A stretch of DNA of 64,000 nt from the NCBI RefSeq assembly GCF_004331465.1, contig NZ_SJKB01000024.1:30908-94907 (forward strand), given 5' to 3'. The position numbers and the translations under genes are program-made. Positions 50,877 through 59,636 of the stretch are shown piece by piece; position 1 is the first letter of the stretch, and each line of letters begins with the position of its first letter. The notes under the pieces are model-generated. The model worked only from the letters and a program-made list of their open reading frames with translations, was not told the DNA's origin and ran no database searches. This DNA comes from Kribbella pittospori. GTDB lineage: Bacteria > Actinomycetota > Actinomycetes > Propionibacteriales > Kribbellaceae.

Positions 50877-51362
50877 ACAGAACCGCTGCGTGCGGTTCTT
50901 GGTCGCGTCGAGGAACAGGTCCTCACACCGCTCCGCCTCGCACCGACGAAGGCGATGAACGTCGTCACTGCCGAGCAGCATCGCTACCGCGGTGGCGAAC
51001 TCGGCCAGCCAACCGGTTGCCTCGGATGCGTCCGGACCGGCGAAATGCAGGTGCCACGGTGCGCCCTCATCCCGGACGAGCTGCGGCGCGGCCTTGGTTA
51101 CCCGGAGTAAGTTGTTCACGAGCTCGACCGCCGGATCGACCTCCGGCAGGCAGCTGAGGGCGTCGTACAGGGTCTTGCCGCCGGATGCGTACTCCGCAGG
51201 ATCTGGTGAGCCGACCCGGTTGGTGGTCAGACGCAGCACACTGCCAACGGCGTCCCTAGACGGTGTGGTCGCGGGCCGTCCCTGACGCCAGGTAGAGCCG
51301 AAAGTGTTCGCCAGTGCGATCGCCGCGAGGAGCGATGCCTTCAGGTGATCGGTGGCCTCCAC
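50820..51362 (-). CDS. CGNR zinc-finger (ABATE domain) protein
   Basis: A 180-residue protein with an N-terminal stress-induced/ABATE-type domain and a C-terminal CGNR-type zinc finger: 'LRRCEAERCEDLFLDATKNRTQRFCSTACQNR', with the four Cys of CxxxxC-Xn-CSxxC. Such proteins are thought to be transcription regulators. GTG 51362 follows GGACGA. Convergent with the GNAT gene and divergent from alr. Confidence 0.88.
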   Translation of the reverse strand: MEATDHLKASLLAAIALANTFGSTWRQGRPATTPSRDAVGSVLRLTTNRVGSPDPAEYASGGKTLYDALSCLPEVDPAVELVNNLLRVTKAAPQLVRDEGAPWHLHFAGPDASEATGWLAEFATAVAMLLGSDDVHRLRRCEAERCEDLFLDATKNRTQRFCSTACQNRTKVAAHRARTA

Positions 51363-51484
51363 TCGTCCATTATGACGAGACGGGTCAGCCCAGGGCATGC
51401 CAACTCGTACTACCAGGGTCGTACACCCGGCCCGGACAACATCCTTCCTTACTCCGATGATCCTGATGGTTGCCAGAAACAACA

Positions 51485-52690
51485 ATGGCGGTCATGAACC
51501 TGGTTCAGTCCCGCCACCGCCCGGCAGCACGTGGGATTGCCGGACTCTCCGAGGCAGTTGTCGACCTCTCGGCTGTCCGCGACAACGTCCGGACCTTCCG
51601 GCGGCTCGTCCCGCAGGACGTGATGGCCGTGGTCAAGGCGGACGCGTTCGGCCACGGCGCCGTACCGGTGGCCCGGGCGGCGATCGAGGCCGGGGCGACC
51701 TGGCTCGGCGTTGCTCGCGCCGACGAGGCGCTGCAACTGCGCGCGGGCGGACTGACCACTCCGATTCTCACCTGGCTGTACGACGCCGCGGAGCTGATGC
51801 TGCTCGGTGACGTCGACGTGGACGTGAGCGTCTCGACGATCGCGGAACTCCAGCGCGTCGCTTCGATCCCGTCCGTCCACTGTGTGCACCTCAAGCTGGA
51901 CACCGGACTGCACCGGGCCGGCAGTGCACCTGACCAGTGGATCGAGCTCACCCGTGCGGCGGCGCATTACGAGGCGCTCGGCGCCGTCACGGTCCGCGGG
52001 ATCTGGTCCCACCTCTCGCACGGCGACTCCGCCGACGCCGTGCACAGCATGAGGCAGCTCCAGCTCCTGCGGACCGGGGTGAGTCTCGCGCGACGGGCCG
52101 GTCTGCGGCCGAGCGTCGTACACCTGGCCAACTCGGCGGGCGCGATCACGCTGGACGCGCCGGACTGCGACCTGGTCCGGATCGGCGCCGGTCTGTACGG
52201 CATCGACGAGACGGGCATCGGGCTGCGGCCGGCGATGCGGCTGATGAGCAAATTGGCCCAGGTACGCCGGATCCACGCCGGTGAAGGGGTTTCGTACGGC
52301 CACGACCACATCGCACCGCGGGACACCACGGTCGCGCTGGTCCCGCTCGGGTACGCCGACGGCATCCCGCGGGTCGCGGCCGGTCAGGCGAGTGTGCTCT
52401 GCCGGGGCGTCCGGATGCCCGTGATCGGACGAATCGCGATGGACCAGTTGGTCGTCGACACCGGTGACCTGGCGGTCGAACCGGGCGAACCGGTGACCAT
52501 CTTCGGCGACGGCTCCCACGGTGAGCCGACCGCCAGGGACTGGGCCGGCTGGGCCGGCACCATCCCGCACGAGATCTACTGCGGCATCGGATCCCGGGTG
52601 CCCCGACGCTACGAGGCCGTGTCTGATGGTCCCGCGCCGTCGCGAGCAGGTGCGGGACCATCAGACACGGCCTGGGAGGGCAACCGGTGA
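51485..52690 (+). CDS. alr: Alanine racemase
   Basis: A 401-residue PLP-dependent alanine racemase supplying D-alanine for peptidoglycan. The PLP Lys is Lys51 in 'VMAVVKADAFGHGAVPVARAA', and the second catalytic Tyr lies in 'GEGVSYGHDH'; 'PLGYADGIPR' and 'IGRIAMDQLVVD' are also canonical. The natural C-terminus is GSRVPRRY; about 20 further residues come from a 22-bp inverted repeat. Stop and ddl start overlap (GTGA). ATG 51485 is used; TTG 51470 or ATG 51494 are alternatives. First gene of alr-ddl-dipeptidase. Confidence 0.92.
   Translation: MAVMNLVQSRHRPAARGIAGLSEAVVDLSAVRDNVRTFRRLVPQDVMAVVKADAFGHGAVPVARAAIEAGATWLGVARADEALQLRAGGLTTPILTWLYDAAELMLLGDVDVDVSVSTIAELQRVASIPSVHCVHLKLDTGLHRAGSAPDQWIELTRAAAHYEALGAVTVRGIWSHLSHGDSADAVHSMRQLQLLRTGVSLARRAGLRPSVVHLANSAGAITLDAPDCDLVRIGAGLYGIDETGIGLRPAMRLMSKLAQVRRIHAGEGVSYGHDHIAPRDTTVALVPLGYADGIPRVAAGQASVLCRGVRMPVIGRIAMDQLVVDTGDLAVEPGEPVTIFGDGSHGEPTARDWAGWAGTIPHEIYCGIGSRVPRRYEAVSDGPAPSRAGAGPSDTAWEGNR
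52614..52673. repeat. Perfect 22-bp inverted repeat in the alr 3' end
   Basis: Positions 52614-52635 and 52652-52673 are perfect inverse complements (left arm AGGCCGTG...GTCCCGC), 16-nt loop. It lies inside the last codons of alr, immediately before ddl, and adds the tail VSDGPAPSRAGAGPSDTAWE to alanine racemase. It could be a REP-like insertion or an attenuating hairpin between alr and ddl. Confidence 0.9.
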
Positions 52691-53652
52691 AGGTCGCGGT
52701 AGTGATGGGTGGCGCGAGCCCCGAACACCAGGTCTCGCTGGCGAGCGGCAGAGGGATCGCGAAGGCGGTCGAGATCCTCGGCCACACGGCGATCCCGCTG
52801 GTGATCGATGCCAAGGGCAACTGGGTCGACGGGCAGCACGAGGCGATCGAGATCCTGCAGGCCTGCGACGTCACCGTCCCGGCCCTGCACGGCGAGGGCG
52901 GCGAGGACGGCACCCTGCAGGGATTCCTCAACCAACTGAAGGTGCCGTACGTCGGCAGTGGCGTCGCGGCGAGCGCGGTCGGTCTGGACAAGCACCTCAC
53001 GAAGGCGGTCCTGAAGGCGCACGGCATCGCGGTCACTCCCGGCGTGACACTGAGCGGACCGGATCTCACCGACACCGAGGCCGCGATGCAGACGATCAAG
53101 GCGGCCGGCCTCGACTTCCCGGTATTCGTGAAGCCGGGCAACGGTGGCTCCAGCTACGGCGTGACCCGGGCGACCGATCTGGCCTCGCTGGCGCAGGCGA
53201 TCGCGGACGCCGCCGACGTCGATCCGCACGTACTGGTCGAACGGGAGATGGTCGGCCGGGAGATCGATCTGGCCGTGCTGCAGTTCCCCGACGGCCACGT
53301 CGACACCGCGCCCGCACTGGAGATCCACAGTGATCCGTCCCAGCCGTTCTTCAACGCGACAGCCAAGTACGACAGCACTGCCACGCGTTTCGTCGTACCG
53401 GCGCCGCTGGATCCTGCGTTGGCCGAGCGGCTCCGGCGTACGGCGATCGAGGTCTTCGAGGTGCTGGGCTGTGAAGGGCTGGCCCGGGTGGACTTCTTCG
53501 TCCCGGCGGACGGCGAGCCGGTGGTCAACGAGATCAACACATTCCCGGGGTTCACCCCGGCGTCGCAGTTCCCGCGGATGTGGGCGGCGGCCGGGATGAG
53601 CTACGCCGACGTGGTGGACACCCTGCTGCGGACGGCGGCGGCGAACGGATGA
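52687..53652 (+). CDS. ddl: D-alanine--D-alanine ligase
   Basis: A 321-residue ATP-grasp ligase that joins two D-alanines. Signatures: ALHGEGGEDGTLQGFL (66-81), PYVGSGVAASAVGLDKHLTK, KPGNGGSSYGV, ligand segment EIHSDPSQPFFNATAKYDS and NEINTFPGFT (281-290). In the omega-loop Lys227-Tyr228 match the Lys-Tyr pair of E. coli DdlB, the residues that specify D-Ala; VanA-type D-lactate ligases have His there. So this is a true D-Ala-D-Ala ligase. Start overlaps alr, stop overlaps the dipeptidase gene. Confidence 0.94.
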   Translation: MKVAVVMGGASPEHQVSLASGRGIAKAVEILGHTAIPLVIDAKGNWVDGQHEAIEILQACDVTVPALHGEGGEDGTLQGFLNQLKVPYVGSGVAASAVGLDKHLTKAVLKAHGIAVTPGVTLSGPDLTDTEAAMQTIKAAGLDFPVFVKPGNGGSSYGVTRATDLASLAQAIADAADVDPHVLVEREMVGREIDLAVLQFPDGHVDTAPALEIHSDPSQPFFNATAKYDSTATRFVVPAPLDPALAERLRRTAIEVFEVLGCEGLARVDFFVPADGEPVVNEINTFPGFTPASQFPRMWAAAGMSYADVVDTLLRTAAANG

Positions 53653-54311
53653 CCGTCCTGCTGAGTGACGAGCGGATCACCACGATCCCGGTCGTCGAGA
53701 CCGGCGAACCGCTGGTCGACCTCTATAGCCGCGGCATCTCGACACCCAACCAGCAGTTCGCCCGCGAGAGTGTGGCTGACCGGCTGGCGGTCGCGGACAC
53801 CTTCCTGCCGGCAGGGATCCAACTGCACGTGGTGGAAGGGCTCCGGCCGATTGAGAGCCAGCAGGAGATCTACGACGGCTATCGCGCCGAGCTCGAGCGG
53901 CTGCACCCGGGCATCTCCGATCGCGACGTATATGTCCTGGCGAGCCGGTTCGTGTCCCCGGTCGAGGTGGCGCCGCACGTCGCCGGGGCGGCAGTCGACC
54001 TCACGCTGATCGGCGCGCACGGTCCACTCGACCTGGGTACGCCGATCGATGCGACGCCCGAGGAGAGCAACGGTGCGTGCTTCTTCGACGCGACCAACAT
54101 CAGCCGGGAGGCGCGGACCAATCGGGCGCTGCTGGCCGACGTACTGTGCGCGGCCGGGCTGGTGAACTACCCGACCGAGTGGTGGCACTGGTCCTTCGGC
54201 GACCGCTACTGGGCCTTCCTCGAAGAGCGTGGAGAGGCGCTATACGGACCGGCTCACGCAGGTGACGTGAGCCTTTCGGCCGCGGTCGTGATGCGGTCCG
54301 GGCGGGTGTAG
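53649..54311 (+). CDS. vanX: VanX-type D-Ala-D-Ala dipeptidase (M15D)
   Basis: A 220-residue zinc dipeptidase that hydrolyses D-Ala-D-Ala. The M15 motif appears as PHVAGAAVDLTL with His110 and Asp117, and EWWHWSFGD gives Glu177 and His180; Arg66 in VEGLRPIES matches the conserved Arg. Length fits VanX. No signal peptide, so it is cytosolic. In vancomycin resistance VanX removes D-Ala-D-Ala, but here it is co-transcribed with its producing ligase, without vanH. ATG overlaps the ddl stop (ATGA). Its end overlaps fdhD by 58 bp. Confidence 0.9.
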   Translation: MTVLLSDERITTIPVVETGEPLVDLYSRGISTPNQQFARESVADRLAVADTFLPAGIQLHVVEGLRPIESQQEIYDGYRAELERLHPGISDRDVYVLASRFVSPVEVAPHVAGAAVDLTLIGAHGPLDLGTPIDATPEESNGACFFDATNISREARTNRALLADVLCAAGLVNYPTEWWHWSFGDRYWAFLEERGEALYGPAHAGDVSLSAAVVMRSGRV

Positions 54312-55105
54312 ACGTTCATGCTGCCGTTGCGGATGAATCCGGCCAGGGTGATGCCGGCCTCCTCCGCCAGATCGACCGCGAGGGACGACGGCGCGGAGAC
54401 GGCGGCCAGAACCGGGATGCCTGCCATCACAGTCTTCTGCGCGAGCTCGAACGACGTACGCCCGGAGACGACCAGGATGCAGCCGGCGGCCGGGATCATG
54501 CCGCCGAGGACCGCCCAGCCGACCACCTTGTCGACGGCGTTGTGACGGCCGACGTCCTCTCGGACAACGAGTAGTTCGCCGGTCGCTGTGAACAGGCCGG
54601 CCGCGTGCAAGCCGCCGGTCCGGTCGAAGACCTGCTGCTTGGCCCGCAACGCGTCGGGCAGTCCGGCCAGTACGTCGAAGGGCACGGTCATCGGATCGTC
54701 CGCCGGGGAGAATCGCGTCTTCACCCGGACGGCGTCGAGGGACGCCTTGCCGCAGACGCCGCAGGACGAGGTGGTGTAGAAGTTGCGCTCTACACCGGCG
54801 ACTGGTGGCGGTACGCCGGGTGCGAGGCCGAGGTCGAGGACGTTGTAGGTGTTGCGGCCGTCGTCGTCGAAGGAGTCGCAGTACCGGGCTTCGCGGATGT
54901 CGTCGACGCTGCCGATCACGCCTTCGGTGTGCAGGAAGCCGTGGGCCAGCTCGACATCGTGGCCCGGCGTGCGCATGGTGACGGCGAGGGGCTTGCCGTC
55001 GACGCGGATCTCGAGAGGTTCTTCGACGGCGATCGAGTCCGGGCGCTTCCGTTCGCCTCCCGGGCCGAGACGCAGTACTGGACGGCGCGCGATCACACGG
55101 CCCAT
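54254..55105 (-). CDS. fdhD: Formate dehydrogenase accessory sulfurtransferase FdhD
   Basis: A 283-residue FdhD protein that transfers sulfur from IscS to the bis-MGD cofactor, needed for formate dehydrogenase activity. The cysteine loop is TTSSCGVCGKAS (CxxC), with 'VREDVGRHNAVDKVVGWAVL' and 'VSGRTSFELAQKTVMAGIPV'. The start overlaps the moeA 3' end by 13 bp, making it the last gene of the fds operon. Confidence 0.95.
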   Translation of the reverse strand: MGRVIARRPVLRLGPGGERKRPDSIAVEEPLEIRVDGKPLAVTMRTPGHDVELAHGFLHTEGVIGSVDDIREARYCDSFDDDGRNTYNVLDLGLAPGVPPPVAGVERNFYTTSSCGVCGKASLDAVRVKTRFSPADDPMTVPFDVLAGLPDALRAKQQVFDRTGGLHAAGLFTATGELLVVREDVGRHNAVDKVVGWAVLGGMIPAAGCILVVSGRTSFELAQKTVMAGIPVLAAVSAPSSLAVDLAEEAGITLAGFIRNGSMNVYTRPDRITTAAERLTSPA

Positions 55106-56526
55106 GGGCGTGCTCCTGGATCGAGCGGCAGCAGTCTTGCGGCGATCGCTTCGGCTGGTCCGGGGTCGACGACGGCCAGTGCGTCGGCTGCTGCTGGGCC
55201 GCGGAGCATTGCGGATCCGCCGTGGCCGACCGGTACGGCGCCGTACGGCTCGAGGCGAACCGGGACGAGGCGGGTGCTGTGGGGGTGGCACTGGAGGCCG
55301 CCGGGGATGGGGGTCAGTGTCAGGCCCGGGAGCGGGAGGTCGCGCATGCGGAGGAGGGCCGAGACGCCGAGGGTAAGGAACGCGACGAGGGCGGCGAACG
55401 GGTTGCCGGGGAGGCCGACGACCAAGCGGCCGTCGGGCAGCTGGGCAAGGGCTTGGGGGTGGCCGGGGCGGCAGGCGACACCGTCGATGATCAGCTCGGC
55501 GCCGAGGGCGGACAGCGCCGGGCGGAGATGGTCTGCTGGGCCGGAGGCGGACGAGCCGGAAACGAGAATGAGCTCGGCGTCGGTGGTGTCGAGGGCGTTG
55601 ATGAGGGCGGTGCCGTCGTCCGGTAGGTGTGTGATGGGTGCTGCGGTTGCGCCGGCGCGGGTGATCAGGCCGGGGAGCATGGGGCCGATGGCGTCGCGGA
55701 CGCGGCCCGGTCCGGACGGGCCGCGGTGGACGAGTTCGTCGCCGGTGACCAGGGCGGCTACTCGTGGTTTGGGAATGACGGTCAGGCGGTTGAGGCCGAC
55801 GGTTGCGGCCAGGCCGAGGACTGCCGGATCGACCGTTACGCCTGCTGGCAGAAGTTGTTCACCGGCCTTGCATTCTTCTCCGGCTCGTCTGATGTGCTTG
55901 CCTTCTTCGCTCGGGCCGTCGAGGCGGTCGCCCACGAGCACGCTGTCCTCGGAGCGCATCACCGAGGTCGCATCCGCCGGCACTGCGGCTCCTGTCACGA
56001 TGCCGCAGGCCTCACCCTCCTCCAACCTCACAGGATCTGCGCACCCGATCCCCACGTGTCCGACCACGCGCCAGGGTCCGGTGCCTCGCATCGCGAACCC
56101 ATCCATGGCAGAGCGATCCACCGGAGGCACGGCCACCGTTGAAACCAGCGGCGCGGCCAGCGTCAGCCCATCCGCGTCGCTCAAACTCCGCGAGACCGCC
56201 CCCAGTGGCGCCCCCGCAGCATGAGCCATCTGCCGAGCAAAATCCCAGGACACATCCACCCGCCGCGCCCGAAGGGCACGGCCGGCACCGTCCGCTCCGC
56301 GGCCGGGATGAGCACCCGCAGCCCCGTCCTCCCCCACCTCCCGCAAGGCAGCCGCTCGGCCGGGATCCGCATGCCCGGCTTCCCCCACGACCCGGTGGCT
56401 GCCAGCACCGTCCGCTGGGTGGCCGGGATCCGATCCCGCCGGTCCACCCTCAACCACCTGCCGGATGGCGGCGGCTCGCCCGCCGCCGCCCGCGGGGGCT
56501 TCGGCGGGGTCGTGGTCTGTGGTCAC
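55093..56526 (-). CDS. moeA: Molybdopterin molybdotransferase MoeA
   Basis: A 477-residue MoeA with an unusual N-terminal extension. The standard enzyme begins near residue 90 (VSWDFARQMAHAAGAPL) and shows PPVDRSAMDGFAMR, 'GIVTGAAVPADATSVMRSED', 'GDELVHRG', 'VSGSSASGPADHL' (the usual GGVS.G.. is altered) and 'VVGLPGNPFAALVAF'. It inserts molybdate into adenylylated molybdopterin. GTG 56526 overlaps the fdsD stop; an internal GTG at 56259 would give the standard length. The extension is built of two ~40-residue Gly/Ala-rich repeats. Confidence 0.88.
   Translation of the reverse strand: MTTDHDPAEAPAGGGGRAAAIRQVVEGGPAGSDPGHPADGAGSHRVVGEAGHADPGRAAALREVGEDGAAGAHPGRGADGAGRALRARRVDVSWDFARQMAHAAGAPLGAVSRSLSDADGLTLAAPLVSTVAVPPVDRSAMDGFAMRGTGPWRVVGHVGIGCADPVRLEEGEACGIVTGAAVPADATSVMRSEDSVLVGDRLDGPSEEGKHIRRAGEECKAGEQLLPAGVTVDPAVLGLAATVGLNRLTVIPKPRVAALVTGDELVHRGPSGPGRVRDAIGPMLPGLITRAGATAAPITHLPDDGTALINALDTTDAELILVSGSSASGPADHLRPALSALGAELIIDGVACRPGHPQALAQLPDGRLVVGLPGNPFAALVAFLTLGVSALLRMRDLPLPGLTLTPIPGGLQCHPHSTRLVPVRLEPYGAVPVGHGGSAMLRGPAAADALAVVDPGPAEAIAARLLPLDPGARPWAV
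56281..56520. repeat. Imperfect 120-bp tandem duplication in the moeA 5' region
   Basis: 56281-56400 and 56401-56520 align at exactly 120-bp spacing, clearest in GCACCGTCCGCT...GGCCGGGAT and in the CACCTCC/CACCTGCC block. In the moeA frame it gives two 40-residue Gly/Ala/Arg-rich units. Confidence 0.55.
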
Positions 56527-56741
56527 TTGGTGGCCAGTTGGTGGGCTGCCAGGGCGGCGATGGGGTCCAGGTCTTCGGCGCCGGACTGGACGTGGGCTAT
56601 CAGGGCTGCCTTCATGCGGGGGTCCCAGACGGCGTTCATGTGGGTGGCTACCGCGGTGGCGGCGTCCGTGGGTGGGCGGTGGGCGAACTGGGCCGCGATC
56701 TCGTTCGCCAGCCGGACGTGGGGCGGCAGCCCGGCGCTCAT
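56523..56741 (-). CDS. fdsD: Formate dehydrogenase delta subunit FdsD
   Basis: A 72-residue protein, 'VRLANEIAAQFAHRPPTDAATAVATHMNAVWDPRMKAALIAHV' in outline, matching FdsD, a small subunit needed for assembly or maturation of soluble formate dehydrogenase. ATG overlaps the fdsA stop (ATGA) and its stop overlaps the moeA GTG start. Confidence 0.9.
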   Translation of the reverse strand: MSAGLPPHVRLANEIAAQFAHRPPTDAATAVATHMNAVWDPRMKAALIAHVQSGAEDLDPIAALAAHQLATK

Positions 56742-59560
56742 CGGTTGCCGCCAGCAACGACAGGCTCACGCTCGGATTGCGCCTCCACCCGGTCGGGCAG
56801 CAGGTCGACCTGGACCGCGGTCACCTTGTACTCCGGGCAGTTCGTGGCCCAGTCGGAGTTGTCCGTGGTGATCACGTTCGCCCCCGTGACCGGATGGTGG
56901 AACGTCGTGTAGCAGACCCCGACGGGCATCCGGTCGGACAGCTTGGCCCGCAGTTCGGTCCGTCCGACCCGGCTCGACAGCGCGACCTGGTCGCCGTCCT
57001 CGATCCCGCGGACCTCGGCGTCGTGCGGATGCATTTCGAGGATGTCCTCCGGGTGCCAGGCGACATTCGCCGTACGACGGGTCTGGGCGCCGACATTGTA
57101 TTGGGACAGGATCCGACCGGTGGTGAGGATCAGCGGGAACTTCCGCGTCGACCGCTCCGTGGTCGGCACGTACACGGTCTCCATGAACCGGCCCTTGCCG
57201 CGGGTGAACTCCTCCTCATGCATGATCGGCATCCCGTTCGGGAAGTCCACGTTGCACGGCCACTGGATCGAGCCCACCTCGTCCAGCTTCTTGAACGAGA
57301 CGCCCATGAACGTCGGCGTGGTCTGCGCGATCTCGTCCATGATCTGGCTCGCCGAGTCGTAGTGCATCGGGTAGCCCATCGCCTGGGCGATCTCGCAGAC
57401 GATCTCCCATTCCTGCTTGCCGGTCTCCGGCGCCATGATCGGACGGACCCGGTTGATCCGCCGCTCGGCGTTGGTGAACGTGCCGTCCTTCTCCAGGAAC
57501 GATGTCCCCGGCAACAGCACGTGCGCGAACTTCGCGGTCTCGTTGATGAACAGGTCCTGCACGACGAGCAGATCCAAAGCACCCAGCGCCGCGAACACAT
57601 GCTGCGTGTTCGGGTCGGACTGCGCGATGTCCTCACCCTGCACGAACAGACCCCGGAACGATCCCTCGATCGAGGCGTCGAACATGTTCGGGATCCGCAG
57701 GCCCGGCTCGTTCAGCAGCGGCGTACCCCAGAGCTTCTCGTAGACCTCGCGGACGCCGTCGTCGGACACGTGCCGGTAGCCCGGCAACTCGTGCGGGAAC
57801 GAACCCATGTCGCACGAACCCTGCACGTTGTTCTGCCCACGCATCGGGTTCACGCCGACGCCGGGCCGGCCGATGTTGCCGGTCGCCATCGCGAGGTTCG
57901 CCATCCCCATCACCATGGTCGAACCCTGGCTGTGCTCGGTAACGCCGAGGCCGTAGTAGATCGCGCCGTTGCCGCCGGTCGCGTACAACCGGGCCGCCGC
58001 GCGGATCTCCTCGGCCGGTACGCCGCTGATGTCGGCGACCGCCTCGGGGCTGTGCTCGGGCTGCGCGATGAACGACTCCCACGTCTCGAAGTCCTCGCAC
58101 CGATCCGCCACGAACGCGCGATCGACCAGGTTCTCCGTCACCACGACGTGCGCGATCGCATTGATGATCGCCACGTTCGTGCCGGGCGCGAGCCGCAGGT
58201 GGTGCGCGGCCTCGATGTGCGGCGAGCGGACCAGGTCGATCCGGCGTGGGTCGACCACGATCAGCTTCGCGCCCTGCCGCAGCCGCTTCTTCATCCTGGA
58301 TGCGAAGACCGGGTGGGCGTCGGTCGGGTTCGCGCCGATCACCAGAATCACGTCGGCCTCCTCGACCGACTTGAAGTCCTGGGTGCCGGCCGACTCGCCG
58401 AACGTCTGCTTCAGGCCGTACCCGGTCGGCGAATGGCAGACCCGCGCGCAGGTGTCCACGTTGTTGTTGCCGAACACCGCGCGGACCATCTTCTGTACGG
58501 CGTAGACCTCTTCGTTGGTCGTCCGCGACGAGGTGATCGCCCCGATCGAGCCCGGCCCGTACTGCGCCTGGATCTCGCGCAGCCGCCGTGCGGTGAAGGA
58601 GATCGCCTCGTCCCACGAGACCTTCCGCCATTCGTCCGCGATCGTGTCGCGCACCATCGGCTCCAGCACCCGGTCCGGGTGACTCGCGTACCCGAACGCG
58701 AACCGGCCCTTCACGCAGGAGTGGCCTTCGTTCGCGCCGCCGTTCTTGTACGGCACCATCCGCACCAACTCGTCACCGCGCATCTCGGCCTTGAACGAGC
58801 AGCCGACACCGCAGTACGCGCAAGTCGTGATGACGGACCGCGTCGGCATACCCAGTTCGACGACGGACTTCTCCTGCAGCGTGGCGGTCGGGCACGCCTG
58901 CACGCACGCGCCGCAGGACACGCAGTCGGATTCCATGAACGAAACGCCCGCACCGGCCGCGACCTTCGAGTCGAACCCGCGGCCCTCGATCGTCAGTGCA
59001 AGAGTTCCCTGTACTTCGTCACAGGCGCGGACGCACCGCGAACACGCGATGCACTTGGACGCCTCGAAGTCGAAGTACGGGTTGGAGGAGTCGGTCGGCA
59101 GGTCCATGTGGTTCGCTCCGGCCTCGACACCGGAGCCGTACCGGACCTCGCGCAGGCCGGTGACGCCGGCCATGTCCTGCAGTTCGCAGTCACCGTTGGC
59201 CGAACACGTCAGGCAGTCCAGCGGGTGGTCGGAGATGTAGAGCTCCATCACGCCGCGGCGGAGCTTGCCGAGGCGTTCGTTCTGGGTCCGCACGGACATG
59301 CCGGGTGACACCGGTGTCGTGCAGGAGGCCGGCGTACCGCGGACTCCGTCGATCTCGACCACGCACAGCCGGCAGGAGCCGAACGCCTCCAGGTTGTCGG
59401 TGGCGCACAGCTTCGGGACGTCGACCCCGGCCTGCTTGGCCGCTCGCATGACCGACGTCCCGGGTGGGACGGTCACCGCGATTCCGTCGATGGTCAGTTC
59501 GACGGTGGCGTCGCCGGGGCGGGCCGGCGTACCGAAGTCGGGTTCCTTGAGCAAGCTCAT
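56738..59560 (-). CDS. fdsA: NAD-dependent formate dehydrogenase alpha subunit FdsA
   Basis: A 940-residue molybdoenzyme that oxidises formate to CO2. In order: [2Fe-2S] domain (Cys52, 63, 66, 80), His-Cys3 cluster (His112, Cys116, 119, 125), two [4Fe-4S] motifs (CIACSRCVRAC, CVSCGACVQAC), and the bis-MGD domain with a [4Fe-4S] site (CAYCGVGC) and active-site Cys375 in CARVCHSPTG, in place of selenocysteine. C-terminal molybdopterin dinucleotide-binding part ends GANVITTDNSDW. ATG 59560 follows GAGG. Cytosolic: no Tat signal. A 76-bp gap separates it from fdsB. Confidence 0.95.
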   Translation of the reverse strand: MSLLKEPDFGTPARPGDATVELTIDGIAVTVPPGTSVMRAAKQAGVDVPKLCATDNLEAFGSCRLCVVEIDGVRGTPASCTTPVSPGMSVRTQNERLGKLRRGVMELYISDHPLDCLTCSANGDCELQDMAGVTGLREVRYGSGVEAGANHMDLPTDSSNPYFDFEASKCIACSRCVRACDEVQGTLALTIEGRGFDSKVAAGAGVSFMESDCVSCGACVQACPTATLQEKSVVELGMPTRSVITTCAYCGVGCSFKAEMRGDELVRMVPYKNGGANEGHSCVKGRFAFGYASHPDRVLEPMVRDTIADEWRKVSWDEAISFTARRLREIQAQYGPGSIGAITSSRTTNEEVYAVQKMVRAVFGNNNVDTCARVCHSPTGYGLKQTFGESAGTQDFKSVEEADVILVIGANPTDAHPVFASRMKKRLRQGAKLIVVDPRRIDLVRSPHIEAAHHLRLAPGTNVAIINAIAHVVVTENLVDRAFVADRCEDFETWESFIAQPEHSPEAVADISGVPAEEIRAAARLYATGGNGAIYYGLGVTEHSQGSTMVMGMANLAMATGNIGRPGVGVNPMRGQNNVQGSCDMGSFPHELPGYRHVSDDGVREVYEKLWGTPLLNEPGLRIPNMFDASIEGSFRGLFVQGEDIAQSDPNTQHVFAALGALDLLVVQDLFINETAKFAHVLLPGTSFLEKDGTFTNAERRINRVRPIMAPETGKQEWEIVCEIAQAMGYPMHYDSASQIMDEIAQTTPTFMGVSFKKLDEVGSIQWPCNVDFPNGMPIMHEEEFTRGKGRFMETVYVPTTERSTRKFPLILTTGRILSQYNVGAQTRRTANVAWHPEDILEMHPHDAEVRGIEDGDQVALSSRVGRTELRAKLSDRMPVGVCYTTFHHPVTGANVITTDNSDWATNCPEYKVTAVQVDLLPDRVEAQSEREPVVAGGNR

Positions 59561-59636
59561 CCGCGACCTCGCTTCGCTCCGGGCGCGGATGGGGCACAAA
59601 GGGGACTGTATTTGATGATGAACTCGCTTCGCTCGT

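Noticed and set aside
51485..54311. Vancomycin-resistance vanHAX cassette
   Set aside because: There is no VanH and the ligase carries the Lys-Tyr pair of true D-Ala-D-Ala ligases rather than the His of VanA.
56465..59308. A 947-codon plus-strand open frame antisense to fdsA
   Set aside because: Strong Arg/His/Val bias and no family signal. FdsA on the other strand has all cluster and active-site motifs.
56738..59560. Selenocysteine formate dehydrogenase
   Set aside because: The active-site residue is encoded as Cys (Cys375), with no in-frame TGA.
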